Assembly: GCA_036389835.1 (NCBI GenBank)
Contig: DASVWC010000052.1
Coordinates: forward strand, 1-64,000
Reading direction: 5' to 3'
Length of the DNA: 64,000 nt
Source of the DNA: AC-37 sp036389835
GTDB taxonomy: Bacteria; Actinomycetota; Thermoleophilia; Solirubrobacterales; Thermoleophilaceae
The notes beneath the pieces were generated by a model that worked only from the letters and a program-made list of their open reading frames with translations, was not told the DNA's origin and did not search any database. Below are positions 1 to 10,442 of this stretch, in pieces (positions within the stretch are counted from its first letter, which is position 1; every line of letters starts with the position of its first letter). The position numbers were made by a program, and so were the translations under genes.

Positions 1-2
1 AC

Positions 3-362
3 GACGCCGCGCTGGCCGGCGTCCGGGCACCGCTGGCGCAGCGCACGGGGCGGCCGGTGACCTTCGGGTGGGGACCGCGGTTCCTGCACTCCACCGGGCA
101 GTACCACAAGGGCGGCCCGGCCGTCGGCAGCTACCTGCAGATCACCGGCGACATCGTGCAGGACCTCGAGGTCCCCGACCGTCCGTTCACGTTCGGGCAG
201 CTCATCACGGCGCAGGCGGCCGGCGACGCGCAGGTGCTCGCCGACCACGACCGGCCGGTGCTGCGGCTGAACCTGCGCGACCGTGCGAGCGGGCTGCGGC
301 GGCTGGAGCAGGTGCTGGGAGCGCATGGCGGGGGCGCGTCCGGGGAAGGGTCCGGGGTGTGA
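3..362 (+). CDS. Bifunctional transaldolase/phosphoglucose isomerase, C-terminal fragment
   Basis: Only the last 119 codons are inside the window; the reading frame is open from base 3 to the TGA at 360-362. The motif PRFLHSTGQYHKGGPAVGSY is the conserved C-terminal phosphoglucose isomerase signature, and the following PFTFGQLITAQAAGDAQVL is how actinobacterial transaldolase/isomerase fusions end. Whether the missing upstream part carries the transaldolase half cannot be seen; that is inferred from the family and from the zwf-opcA-pgl genes behind it. The stop overlaps the GTG start of zwf by two bases, so the genes are probably translationally coupled. Pathway: interconversion of glucose-6-phosphate and fructose-6-phosphate, and the non-oxidative pentose-phosphate branch. 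Confidence 0.85.
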   Translation, partial: DAALAGVRAPLAQRTGRPVTFGWGPRFLHSTGQYHKGGPAVGSYLQITGDIVQDLEVPDRPFTFGQLITAQAAGDAQVLADHDRPVLRLNLRDRASGLRRLEQVLGAHGGGASGEGSGV

Positions 363-1894
363 GCACCTCGATCACCCACGAGCACAACCCGCTGCGGGAC
401 GAGCGCGACAAGCGGCTCCCCCGCATCGCCGGGCCCTGCGGCCTGGTCATCTTCGGCGTGACCGGTGACCTCGCTCGCAAGAAGCTCATGCCGGCCGTCT
501 ACGACCTCGCGAACCGGGGGCTGCTGCCCCCGGGCTTCGCGCTCGTCGGCTTCGCCCGCCGCGACTGGGCCAACCAGGACTTCGGGCAGGTCGTCTACGA
601 GGCGGTCCGGGCGCACGCCCGGACGCCGTTCCGCGAGTCGGTCTGGCGCCAGCTGGCGGAGGGCTTCCGGTTCGTGCCCGGCGAGTTCAGCGACGACGAC
701 GCCTTCGACGAGCTGGCCCGCACGATCCACGAGCTCGACCGGGTCCGCGGCACGGGAGGCAACCACGCCTTCTACATGTCCATCCCGCCGAAGTTCTTCC
801 CCGAGGTCACCAAGCAGCTGGCTCGCTCCGGCCTGTCCGCGCAGGACGGCGACCAGTGGCGCCGCGTGGTCATCGAGAAGCCGTTCGGGCACGACCTGAA
901 GTCGGCGCGCGAGCTCAACGACATCGTCGAGTCGGTCTTCCCGCCGGACTCGGTGTTCCGGATCGACCACTATCTCGGCAAGGAGACCGTCCAGAACCTG
1001 CTGGCGCTCCGGTTCGCGAACCAGATGTTCGAACCCGTCTGGAACGCCAACTACGTCGACCACGTGCAGATCACGATGGCCGAGGACATCGGCATCGGCG
1101 GCCGCGCGGGCTACTACGACGGCATCGGCGCCGCGCGCGACGTCATCCAGAACCACCTGCTGCAGCTGCTGGCCCTGACCGCCATGGAGGAGCCCGTCTC
1201 GTTCGACGCGCACGACCTGCGCGGCGAGAAGGAGAAGGTGCTGAGCGCCGTCCGGCTGCCGCCCGACCTCGCCGCGCACACCGCGCGCGGCCAGTACGCC
1301 AAGGGCTGGCAGGGCGGGCAGCCGGTGATCGGCTACCTCGACGAGGAGGGCATCTCGAAGGAGTCGACGACGGAGACGTTCGCCGCCGTCCGGCTCGACA
1401 TCGACACCCGCCGGTGGGCGGGCGTGCCGTTCTACCTGCGGACGGGCAAGCGGCTGGCCCGCAAGGTGACCGAGATAGCCGTCACGCTCAAGCCGGTCCC
1501 GCATCTCGCGTTCAAGCAGTCCGGGTCGCTCGGCGTGGAGCCGAACCAGCTCGTGCTGTCCGTCCAGCCGAACGAGGGCGTGTCGCTCAAGCTGGTCGCG
1601 AAGATCCCCGGCGCGCGGATGTCCGTGCGGCCCGTGAACATGGAGTTCCTCTACGGGACGTCGTTCATGTCGCAGTCGCCGGAGGCCTACGAGCGGCTGA
1701 TCATGGACACGATGCGCGGCGACGCGACGCTGTTCGCGCGCGACGACGAGGTCGAGGCCGCCTGGGCGATCTGCGACCCGATCCTCGAGGCCTGGTCGCG
1801 GGACTCGGACCCGCTGCCCAGGTACGCGGCCGGGAGCGCGGGCCCCGAGGAGGCCGACCGGCTCATCGAGCCGGACACCTGGAGGCCGCTCTGA
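359..1894 (+). CDS. zwf: Glucose-6-phosphate 1-dehydrogenase
   Basis: Oxidises glucose-6-phosphate to 6-phosphogluconolactone with reduction of NADP, the entry step of the oxidative pentose-phosphate pathway in the cytosol. The 511-residue protein has the nucleotide-binding motif FGVTGDLARKKL near residue 30 and the active-site signature RIDHYLGKETVQN with its catalytic histidine near residue 200; EKPFGHDL, typical of the family, precedes it. Length is normal. GTG at 359 is chosen because it overlaps the preceding stop and leaves a normal short N-terminus before the Rossmann fold; the frame stays open upstream, but that part only shadows the previous gene. It is followed by opcA and pgl in the same direction. 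Confidence 0.97.
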   Translation: MSTSITHEHNPLRDERDKRLPRIAGPCGLVIFGVTGDLARKKLMPAVYDLANRGLLPPGFALVGFARRDWANQDFGQVVYEAVRAHARTPFRESVWRQLAEGFRFVPGEFSDDDAFDELARTIHELDRVRGTGGNHAFYMSIPPKFFPEVTKQLARSGLSAQDGDQWRRVVIEKPFGHDLKSARELNDIVESVFPPDSVFRIDHYLGKETVQNLLALRFANQMFEPVWNANYVDHVQITMAEDIGIGGRAGYYDGIGAARDVIQNHLLQLLALTAMEEPVSFDAHDLRGEKEKVLSAVRLPPDLAAHTARGQYAKGWQGGQPVIGYLDEEGISKESTTETFAAVRLDIDTRRWAGVPFYLRTGKRLARKVTEIAVTLKPVPHLAFKQSGSLGVEPNQLVLSVQPNEGVSLKLVAKIPGARMSVRPVNMEFLYGTSFMSQSPEAYERLIMDTMRGDATLFARDDEVEAAWAICDPILEAWSRDSDPLPRYAAGSAGPEEADRLIEPDTWRPL

Positions 1895-1922
1895 GCCTCG
1901 GCTCGCGCGGAGCGGCTGCGTC

Positions 1923-2990
1923 GTGAGCCTCGAGGCCACCGGGGTCTGGAGCGAGCAGGGGACCACCCCGGGCAAGATCGAGGCCGCGCTGCGGCACCTG
2001 CTCGAGGAGCAGCACGCCGCCGACGAGGCCTACGTGCCCGCGCGGGTGCTCAACCTCGTGGCGGTCGTGGACCGCGACTGGCGCGGCGAGATCGTCAACC
2101 GCCTCGAGCACCTGGGCCGCTACCACCCGTCGCGCACGATCGTCTGCGCGATGGAGCACGGGCGGACCGAGCTCGACGCGTGGGCGACGATGACCTGCGA
2201 CCCCGACGAGGCGGCCGGCGGCGTGCGGATCTGCGAGGAGCGGGTGGAGATCGACGTCGGCCCGGGGCACCTCGAGCGGCTCGGCACGATCGTGGACCCG
2301 CTGCTCGTGCCGGACCTGTCCACGCTCGTGTGGTCGCCGCACGGCCATCCCGAGGCGATGGACGCGCTCTCGGACGTCGCTGACGTCTTCCTCGTCGACT
2401 CGGTGCAGGAGCCGGACCCGCGCGGCGCGGTCCGGCGCGCGAAGGAGCTCCTCGAGAACGGCTACGTGGTCGACCTCGCGTGGCTGCGCAGCGCGCCGTG
2501 GCGCGAGCGGATCGCGTCGACGTTCGACCCGGACGTCTGGCGCCCCGCGCTGCGCGACATCGAGTCGGTCACGATCCGCCACCACCCGGAGTCGGTCGAG
2601 AGCGGCCTGCTCCTGGCCGGCTGGCTCGCGTCGCGGCTCGGCTGGGAGCCGGGCGAGCTGATGAGCCGCAACGGCGATCTCGTCGCGCGCGCCCGCGCGC
2701 GCAGGCACGAGGTCACGCTCACGCTCGAGGCCGAGCCGAAGCTCAGCGTCCCCGGCCTCGACGGCCTCACGATCCAGTGCTCGCGCGGCATGAGCATCTC
2801 GCTCGACCGCGGCCCCGGGGGGCTGGCGGCCAAGCGCACGCTGCGCGACGGGCGCGAGTCCGAGTGGGTGGTGATGGGCGCCTCGCGCGGGGAGACCGGC
2901 ATCCTGGGCGAGGGAATCCGGCAGGCGCTGCTGCGCGACCCCACCTACGGGCCGGCGCTCGAGGCCGCGGCGGCGATGCTCGGGGCCTGA
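1923..2990 (+). CDS. opcA: Glucose-6-phosphate dehydrogenase assembly protein OpcA
   Basis: A 355-residue protein resembling OpcA, which binds and activates glucose-6-phosphate dehydrogenase in actinobacteria and cyanobacteria. The N-terminus (residues 15-60) contains ALRHLLEEQ and VPARVLNLVAVV, and the region around residues 135-160 reads DPLLVPDLSTLVWSPHG, both characteristic of the family. Position directly after zwf and before pgl is the standard actinobacterial order and supports the call. Translation starts at GTG 1923, 28 bases after the zwf stop; the TGA at 2988-2990 overlaps the ATG of pgl by one base (TGATG), suggesting coupled translation. Confidence 0.92.
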   Translation: MSLEATGVWSEQGTTPGKIEAALRHLLEEQHAADEAYVPARVLNLVAVVDRDWRGEIVNRLEHLGRYHPSRTIVCAMEHGRTELDAWATMTCDPDEAAGGVRICEERVEIDVGPGHLERLGTIVDPLLVPDLSTLVWSPHGHPEAMDALSDVADVFLVDSVQEPDPRGAVRRAKELLENGYVVDLAWLRSAPWRERIASTFDPDVWRPALRDIESVTIRHHPESVESGLLLAGWLASRLGWEPGELMSRNGDLVARARARRHEVTLTLEAEPKLSVPGLDGLTIQCSRGMSISLDRGPGGLAAKRTLRDGRESEWVVMGASRGETGILGEGIRQALLRDPTYGPALEAAAAMLGA

Positions 2991-3661
2991 TGGCCGACCT
3001 CCGCGTGGTCGACGACCCAGCCGCCGAGGCGGCCGCGATGATCGCGGAGGCCGCCCGCGCCGGCGGCCACATCGCCCTCGCGGGCGGCTCCACGCCCAGG
3101 GCGGCGTACGCGATCGCCGCGGACGCGGACCTCGACTGGTCCGCCGCCACGCTCTGGTTCGGCGACGAGCGCTGCGTGCCGCCCGACGACGAGCTCTCCA
3201 ACTACCGGATGGCGAAGGAGGCGCTGCTCGACCGGATCGAGGGCCGGCCGCCCGCCGTCAAGCGGATCGCGGGTGAGAAGGGGCCGTACGCGGGCGCGGA
3301 GGACTACGCGCGCGAGCTCCAGGAGACGCTGGGCGAGCAGCTCCCGAGCCTCGACCTGGTGCTGCTGGGCCTGGGCCCCGACGCGCACACCGCCTCGCTG
3401 TTCCCGTCGCAGCCGGCCGTGGGCGTGAGCGACCGGGCGGTCGTGGGCGTGGAGGAGGCCGGCATGGAGCCGCGGGTGCCGCGCATAACGCTGACCCTGC
3501 CCGCCATCAACGCCGCGCGGAGGGCCGTGTTCCTCGTCGCCGGCCCGGACAAGGCGGACGCGGTCCGGCGGGCGTTCAAGAGCGAGCCCAGCGAGGAGGC
3601 GCCGGCGAGCCTGGTCCAGGACCCGATCGTGCTGCTCGACCAGCCGGCTGCGGACGGGTGA
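2990..3661 (+). CDS. pgl: 6-phosphogluconolactonase
   Basis: Hydrolyses 6-phosphogluconolactone to 6-phosphogluconate, the second step of the pathway started by zwf. The 223-residue product shows the NagB/lactonase family signatures ALAGGSTPRAAY (residues 30-41) and LWFGDERCVPPDDELSNY (near residue 60), and GLGPDAHTASLFP in the second half. Length is typical. ATG 2990 overlaps the opcA stop. The stop TGA (3659-3661) overlaps the GTG start of the following glycosidase, so four or five genes from the left edge form one operon. Confidence 0.95.
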   Translation: MADLRVVDDPAAEAAAMIAEAARAGGHIALAGGSTPRAAYAIAADADLDWSAATLWFGDERCVPPDDELSNYRMAKEALLDRIEGRPPAVKRIAGEKGPYAGAEDYARELQETLGEQLPSLDLVLLGLGPDAHTASLFPSQPAVGVSDRAVVGVEEAGMEPRVPRITLTLPAINAARRAVFLVAGPDKADAVRRAFKSEPSEEAPASLVQDPIVLLDQPAADG

Positions 3662-5583
3662 GCACCGCCGAGGCGCCGGCCCCGCGGCCGGATGTCGAGT
3701 ACTACGACGGCCAGAGCCCGTTCCCGCCGATCGCCGACTACGCGTTCCTGTCGGACTGCGAGACGATCGCGCTCGTCGCGCCGAGCGGCAACATCGAGTG
3801 GCTCTGCTTGCCGCGGCCGGACGGGCCGAGCGTCTTCGGCTCGCTGCTCGACCGCGACGCCGGCGGCTTCCGCGTCGGGCCGGCCGACATGACGGTCCCG
3901 GCCGGGCGGCGCTACATCCCGGGCACGAACGTGCTCGAGACCACCTGGATGACCCGCATGGGCTGGCTGATCGTGCGCGACGCGCTCTCGGTGGGGCCGT
4001 GGCACGACGTGGAGGAGCGCTCCCACACGCACCGGCGCACCCCGACCGACCACGACGCCGAGCACGTGCTGATCCGGACGCTCCACTGCGTGCAGGGCAC
4101 GGTCGAGCTGCACCTCGACTGCGAGCCCGCGTTCGACTACGGGCGGGCGGGGGCGGAGTGGAGGTACGCGGCGGAGGGCTACAACGAGGCGGTCGCGACC
4201 GCCGAGGGCGTGGACGAGGAGCTGAGGCTCACGACCGACCTGCGCGTTGGGTTCGAGGGCCGCCGCGCGCGGGCGCGGCACACGCTGCGCGAGGGCGAGT
4301 CGGCGTACGTGGCCCTGTCGTGGAGCGAGCACGCCCCGCCGCAGGACTTCCAGGAGGCCGTGGACCGCATGATGCGCACCGAGGACTTCTGGCGCCAGTG
4401 GCTCAACCGCGGGCTGTTCCCCGACCACCCCTGGCGCGTCTACCTCCAGCGCAGCGCGCTCACGCTCAAGGGGCTGACATACGCGCCGACCGGCGCGATG
4501 CTCGCCGCCGCGACCACCTCGCTGCCGGAGACGCCCGGCGGGGAGCGCAACTGGGACTACCGCTACACGTGGATACGCGACTCCACGTTCATGCTCTGGG
4601 GCCTCTACACGCTCGGCTTCGACGCGGAGGCCAACGACTTCTTCTACTTCGTCGCCGACGCCGCCGGCGAGGAGGGCAAGGATCTCCAGATCATGTATGG
4701 GATCGGCGGCGAGTCGAAGCTCGAGGAGGAGGAGCTCGGCCACCTGCGCGGCTACGAGGGGGCGCGGCCGGTGCGGGTCGGCAACGGCGCCTACACGCAG
4801 GCGCAGCACGACGTGTGGGGCGCGGTGCTCGACTCGGTCTGGCTGCACACGCGCTCGCGCGACCTGCTGCCGGAGCGGCTCTGGCCGATGCTCGTCAAGC
4901 AGGTGGAGGCGGCGCTCGACCACTGGAGCGAGCCCGACCGCGGCATCTGGGAGGTGCGCGGCGAGCCGCGCCACTTCACCTCGTCGAAGCTGATGTGCTG
5001 GGTCGCGGCCGACCGCGGCGCGCGGCTCGCGTCGATCCGCGAGGACACCGAGGCCGCCGAGAAGTGGACGGCGGCCGCCGAGGAGATCCACGCCGACATC
5101 TGCGAGCACGGGCTCGACGACCGCGGCGTGTTCACCCAGCACTACGACACCGACGCGCTCGACGCGTCCGTGCTCCTGATGCCGCTCGTGCGCTTCCTGC
5201 CGGCCGACGACGAGCGGATCGTGAAGACGGTCCTCGCCGTGGCCGACGAGCTGACCGACAACGGCCTCGTGCTCCGCTACCGGGTCCACGAGACCGACGA
5301 CGGGCTCTCCGGCGAGGAGGGCTCGTTCGCGATCTGCTCGTTCTGGCTCGTGTCGGCGCTGGCGGAGATCGGCGAGCACCGCCGCGCCCGCGAGCTGTGC
5401 GAGCGGATGCTCTCGTACGCCAGCTCGCTGCACCTCTACGCCGAGGAGATCGACGCGTCGACCGGGCGCCACCTCGGCAACTTCCCGCAGGCGTTCACGC
5501 ACCTGGCGCTGATCAACGCGGTGATGCACGTGATCCGGGCCGACCAGGCCGAGAGCACGCGCCAGTTCTCGCGCGCGCGCTGA
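3658..5583 (+). CDS. Glycoside hydrolase family 15 protein (glucoamylase or trehalase type)
   Basis: A cytoplasmic 641-residue GH15 enzyme: an N-terminal beta-sandwich domain (about residues 20-240), then an (alpha/alpha)6 catalytic barrel. Visible family motifs are GGERNWDYRYTWIRDSTFML near residue 300, RGIWEVRGEPRHFTSSK with the probable general acid near residue 425, and YAEEIDASTGRHLGNFPQAF with the probable general base near residue 590. No signal peptide is seen. Actinobacterial members include trehalases and glucoamylases; the sequence alone does not tell which substrate is used. Its GTG start overlaps the pgl stop, so the context suggests release of glucose from trehalose or a glucan to feed NADPH production; that is an inference. 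Confidence 0.9.
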   Translation: MSTAEAPAPRPDVEYYDGQSPFPPIADYAFLSDCETIALVAPSGNIEWLCLPRPDGPSVFGSLLDRDAGGFRVGPADMTVPAGRRYIPGTNVLETTWMTRMGWLIVRDALSVGPWHDVEERSHTHRRTPTDHDAEHVLIRTLHCVQGTVELHLDCEPAFDYGRAGAEWRYAAEGYNEAVATAEGVDEELRLTTDLRVGFEGRRARARHTLREGESAYVALSWSEHAPPQDFQEAVDRMMRTEDFWRQWLNRGLFPDHPWRVYLQRSALTLKGLTYAPTGAMLAAATTSLPETPGGERNWDYRYTWIRDSTFMLWGLYTLGFDAEANDFFYFVADAAGEEGKDLQIMYGIGGESKLEEEELGHLRGYEGARPVRVGNGAYTQAQHDVWGAVLDSVWLHTRSRDLLPERLWPMLVKQVEAALDHWSEPDRGIWEVRGEPRHFTSSKLMCWVAADRGARLASIREDTEAAEKWTAAAEEIHADICEHGLDDRGVFTQHYDTDALDASVLLMPLVRFLPADDERIVKTVLAVADELTDNGLVLRYRVHETDDGLSGEEGSFAICSFWLVSALAEIGEHRRARELCERMLSYASSLHLYAEEIDASTGRHLGNFPQAFTHLALINAVMHVIRADQAESTRQFSRAR

Positions 5584-5599
5584 CGAGCGGCGCGGCGCG

Positions 5600-6930
5600 C
5601 TAGCGCTCGCGGGCGAACGCCGCGATCAGCGCCGCCGTGCGGGCCGGGGACTCGACCTGCGGGGAGTGGTCGAGGCCCTCCATCACCACGGTGCGCGCTC
5701 CCGGGATCGAGTTGTAGAGGCGGACCGAGCGCTCGGTGTGGCGCTCCTCCTCGCCGAGCACGGCGGTCACGGGGACGCCCTCGCCGCGGAGGCGCTCGTG
5801 CAGGGGCGCCTCCTCCCAGTAGTCGGAGAGCGCGTCCGAGGAGCCGCTGAACGACCTCCACGTCGTGCGCCCGAAGATGTCGTGCACGATCCGGTCCGGC
5901 GGGTCGAACTCCGGCGCGAAGCCCTGCTCCACGACCCAGCGCACCACCCGGTCGCCGACGAGGGCGTGGTTCACCTGGCCGACCACCGGCGCGAACGCGG
6001 CACTCGCGAGCAGCCCGCCCTCGGCGTCCTCGTCGTCGGGCGGCGTCCCGATCGTCATCAGCCGCGACACGCGCTCGGGATGGCGCTCCACCAGCGCCGT
6101 GGCCACGATCCCTCCCATCGAGTGCCCCACCACGGCCGCGCGCCGCACGCCGAGCGCGTCCATCGCCTGCGCCACGACCTCCGCCTGGTTCTCCATCGAG
6201 TAGCCCGCGCGCGGCTTCTCGGAGCCGCCGTGGCCGAGCAGGTCGAGCCGGATGACCCGCAGCTCGCGCGCGAGCTGCGGCACGACGCCGTCCCACCAGC
6301 GCATCGACGCCGCGTAGCCGTGGACGAGCACGACGGCGGGCGCGTCGCGCGGCCCGTCCTCGCGCACCTGGACGTGGCCCGCGCGCAGCGACACGATCCG
6401 CCCGACGTCCGGGTGCGCGCCCTCGGTGTCGCGGTCGGCGACCCACGCTACGACCAGGAGCGCCGCAACCAGCGTCACCCCACCCAGCGCGGTCGCCGCT
6501 GGGAAGCGCCGGACGAGCCGGGCCGCGACGAGCCCGACCAGCAGCGCGAACGCTCCGTACTTGAGCGCGGCGAGGACGCCGGCAATCGACGGCCAGGGCG
6601 CGCCGGCTCCGCCGAGCACGACGTGAAGGCACACGATCTCCGCGAGTCCGGCGGCGCCGGCCACGACCGCGACCCACAGCCGCCGCGCCGCCAGCCCCCA
6701 GAACGCGCACGAGACCGCCAGGTAGGCGAGCCCGATCCACAGCGCAGGCGCGCCACGTCGCGGCCGTCGGCGCCCCACTCCGCGAGGATCCGCTCGGCCC
6801 GTCGCTCGCTCCATGCGAGCTCGAAGCCCGCGATCCCGGGGCCGCCGGCGTCCCACAGCCGCGCGTCGACCGCGAGCAGCACCAGGCCCAGCGCGACGAA
6901 CGACCAGCCGAGCGCCGCCCGGCGCGTCAC
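5600..6930 (-). CDS. Membrane-anchored alpha/beta hydrolase, frameshifted
   Basis: Read from GTG 6930 (two bases after the ctaB stop), the first 60 codons encode a membrane segment (FVALGLVLLAVDARLW) and a loop ending EWGADGRDVA. Near 6741-6756 the reading must drop into another frame to continue ALWIGLAYLAVSCAFWGL. That second frame carries about four more membrane helices, then an alpha/beta hydrolase domain with the VVLVHGYAAS oxyanion motif, GHSMGGIVA nucleophile elbow and a late histidine in EGLDHSPQVE. One missing base would restore a single protein of about 443 residues. The frame with the hydrolase is also open to an ATG at 6856, but its Arg-rich start is unconvincing. Substrate unknown. 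It may be a true mutation or a sequencing error. Confidence 0.75.
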
Positions 6931-6932
6931 GG

Positions 6933-7807
<875 letters not shown>

Positions 7808-7808
<1 letters not shown>

Positions 7809-8773
7809 CAGGCGCGGACCAGGGCCGGGACGCGGTAGAGCTGGACGGTCAGCATCGTGGCGGCCGCCCACAGTAACGCTCCGAGCGTGAGGTGGGCGAG
7901 GATGAGCACCTCGTACTCCTCGAGCCACACGTTCAGGGCGCCGACGAGCAATTGCAGGAGCAGCAGCCCGCCGAGCGCGTACGCGGTCCGGTCGAGGCCC
8001 GCCCCGAGCCGCCGCCGCAGCGTCATCGCGATCAGCGCGACCAGCGCGATCGACGTGACGTACATGAAGACCCGGTGGGTGAGGTGGATGTCCACGAGCT
8101 GCGACTCGCCGAACGGCAGGAAGCCGTCGTTGCAGGTCGGGAACTCGCGCCCGCAGGCGTGATGGGCGCCGTCGCCGAGCTGGTAGTCGGCGCGGCCGTA
8201 GTTCTGCGTGCCGGCCATGTAGCCGCCGGCGACGATCGTGCACAGCACGAGCGCCTGGGTGGCGATCGCGAAGCGCCGGTACCCGCGCCCGGTCTCCGGC
8301 ACCGGCGCGCCGATCGTCGCCGGGCTCGACGCCCGCCAGGTGTAGAGCACCAGGCCGAGGATCAGCATCGCCAGCCCCAGGTGGGCGGCGACCAGCTCCT
8401 CCTCGAGGTTCTTCTCCACCGTGGCCGCCCCGAGGAGCCCCTCGGCCACCACGCCGCCGAACGCCGCGGTGGTGGCGATCACGATCCCGCGCTGCTCGCG
8501 GTGGCGGCGCCGCGCGAGCACCATCAGGCTCAGCGTCAGCAGGCCCACCCCGGAGGCGACCGTGCGGTGCGCGTACTCGATCGCGGTGTGGATCGAGGCG
8601 CCCGGCACCACGTCGCCGTTGCAGAGCGGCCAGCCGTGGAAGCCGCTCTCCGCCGGACCGCAGCCGAGGCCGGAATCGGACACCCGCACGACCCCGCCGA
8701 GCACGATCAGCAGGAAGGTCACGACGAGGGTCACCAGCGCCAGGCGCCGGAACCCCCGGGAGGGGGCGCTCAC
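7808..8773 (-). CDS. ctaA: Heme A synthase (COX15/CtaA family)
   Basis: Oxidises the methyl group of heme O to make heme A. The 321-residue protein has eight hydrophobic helices in two similar halves. The heme-ligand histidines are visible in IEYAHRT and AAHLGLA (first half) and in HLTHRVF and ILAHLTLG (second half). Two cysteine-pair loops, CGPAESGFHGWPLC near residue 40 and CGREFPTC near residue 195, are typical of the cysteine-containing CtaA types. GTG 8773 overlaps the ctaD stop by four bases (GTGA); its own stop overlaps ctaB. Confidence 0.95.
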
Positions 8774-10428
8774 GTGCTGCCGGTGGTCACCGGCTGGGCG
8801 ACGGTCTCCGCCGACCTGGCGGTGCCGCGCGCGACCTCGCGCCGGATGTCCTTCATCGGCTCGACCGACCGCACCCGCGGGATCACGTCGAAGTTGTTCT
8901 CCGGCGGCGGCGACTGCGTGAACCACTCGAGCGTGTTGGCCTTCCACGGGTCGTTGCCCGCCCGGACGCCGCGCCTGAGGCTGTACAGCACGTTCACGCA
9001 GGTGACGACCACGCCGATGCCGAGCACGAACGAGCCGATCGTGGAGATCAGGTTGTAGGCCTCCCAGCCGGTGTGCTCGGGGTACCAGTAGATCCGCCGC
9101 GGCATGCCGTCGAGGCCGGCCGAGTGCTGCACCAGGAAGGTCAGGTTGAACCCGATGAACATCAGCCAGAACGACGCCTTGCCGATCCGCTCGTTCATCA
9201 TCCGCCCGGACATCTTCGGGAACCAGTAGTAGAGCCCGGCGAAGATCCCGAACACCGCGCCGCCGAACAGCACGTAGTGCATGTGCGCGACCACGAAGTA
9301 GGTGTCGTGCAGGTACCAGTCGACCGGGAAGATCGCGAGGATCACGCCCGAGATGCCGCCGACCACGAACGTCGAGAGGAAGCCGGCGGCGAAGTAGAGC
9401 GGCGTCTTGAAGACGATCGAGCCGCGCCACAGCGTTGCGAGCCAGTTGAAGATCTTGATGCCGGTCGGCACCGCGATCGCGAACGAGCTCAGCATGAAGA
9501 ACGCGAGCACGACGGTCGCGGTCGGCGTGGTGAACATGTGGTGCGCCCACACGAGCATCCCGAGGAACGCGATCGCCGCCGTGGAGGCCGCGATCGCCTT
9601 GTAGCCGAAGATCGGCTTGCGGGCGAACACCGGCAGGACCTCCGAGATCATCCCGAAGGCGGGCAGGACCATGATGTACACCTCGGGGTGCCCGAAGAAC
9701 CAGAACAGGTGCTGCCAGAGCAGCGGGTCGCCGCCGGCGGTGTTGTCGAAGAAGGCGGTGTCGAAGTGGCGGTCGGTGAGCAGCATCGTGACCGCGGCCG
9801 CGACCACCGGCAGGGCGAGGATCAGCAGGTACGCGTAGATCAGCACGGTCCACACGAACAGCGGCATGCGGCCCCAGCTCATCCCGCGCGCGCGCATGTT
9901 GTGGATCGTCGCCACGAAGTTCACGGCGCCGACCAGCGACGAGAGCCCGGTGAGGTGGATCATGAATATCCACGCGTCGATGCCCCCATCGGGTAGGAAC
10001 GCGTCGTCCGAGAGCGGCGCGTAGGAGGTCCAGCCGCCGCTGGGCGGGGTGAAGAAGATGCTCGCGTAGAAGGCGACCCCGCCGAAGAAGAAGAGCCAGT
10101 ACGACAGCGCGTTCAGGCGCGGGAACGCCATGTCGCGCGCGCCGATCATCAGCGGCACGAGGTAGTTCGCGAAGCCCGCCAGCACCGGCACGACGAACAG
10201 GAACACCATCGTCGAGCCGTGCATCGTGACCAGCGAGTTGTAGGTGCGCGGCTCGAGCAGCGTCGCGTCCGGGCCCGAGAGCTGGAGGCGCATCAGGAGC
10301 GCCTCGACGCCGCCCAGCAGGAAGAAGACGAACGTGGTGACCAGGTAGAGGATCCCGATCCGCTTGTGGTCGGTGGTGGTCAGCCAGGACAGCCAGCCGC
10401 GGGGCGGGTCCTTCGGCAGGCCGCGCAT
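8770..10428 (-). CDS. ctaD: Cytochrome c oxidase subunit I (aa3 type)
   Basis: The catalytic, proton-pumping subunit of the terminal oxidase, 552 residues and 12 predicted helices. Seen in order: heme a ligand in TMHGSTMVFLF, D-channel aspartate in MIGARDMAFPRLN, CuB and cross-linked tyrosine site WFFGHPEVYIM (including the D-channel glutamate, so A1 type), CuB histidines in VWAHHMFTT, and heme ligands in VVAHMHYVLFG. ATG 10428 is preceded by GGAG at good spacing, which favours it over upstream codons. It follows ctaC by 14 bases. No subunit III gene lies in this window. Confidence 0.97.
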   Translation of the reverse strand: MRGLPKDPPRGWLSWLTTTDHKRIGILYLVTTFVFFLLGGVEALLMRLQLSGPDATLLEPRTYNSLVTMHGSTMVFLFVVPVLAGFANYLVPLMIGARDMAFPRLNALSYWLFFFGGVAFYASIFFTPPSGGWTSYAPLSDDAFLPDGGIDAWIFMIHLTGLSSLVGAVNFVATIHNMRARGMSWGRMPLFVWTVLIYAYLLILALPVVAAAVTMLLTDRHFDTAFFDNTAGGDPLLWQHLFWFFGHPEVYIMVLPAFGMISEVLPVFARKPIFGYKAIAASTAAIAFLGMLVWAHHMFTTPTATVVLAFFMLSSFAIAVPTGIKIFNWLATLWRGSIVFKTPLYFAAGFLSTFVVGGISGVILAIFPVDWYLHDTYFVVAHMHYVLFGGAVFGIFAGLYYWFPKMSGRMMNERIGKASFWLMFIGFNLTFLVQHSAGLDGMPRRIYWYPEHTGWEAYNLISTIGSFVLGIGVVVTCVNVLYSLRRGVRAGNDPWKANTLEWFTQSPPPENNFDVIPRVRSVEPMKDIRREVARGTARSAETVAQPVTTGST

Positions 10429-10442
10429 GACGATCTCCGGGT

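Noticed and set aside
3304..5529. Long open frame on the minus strand opposite pgl and the GH15 gene
   Set aside because: The translation is Arg/Val/Glu-rich with no conserved motif; high G+C codon bias opens the antisense frame of real genes.
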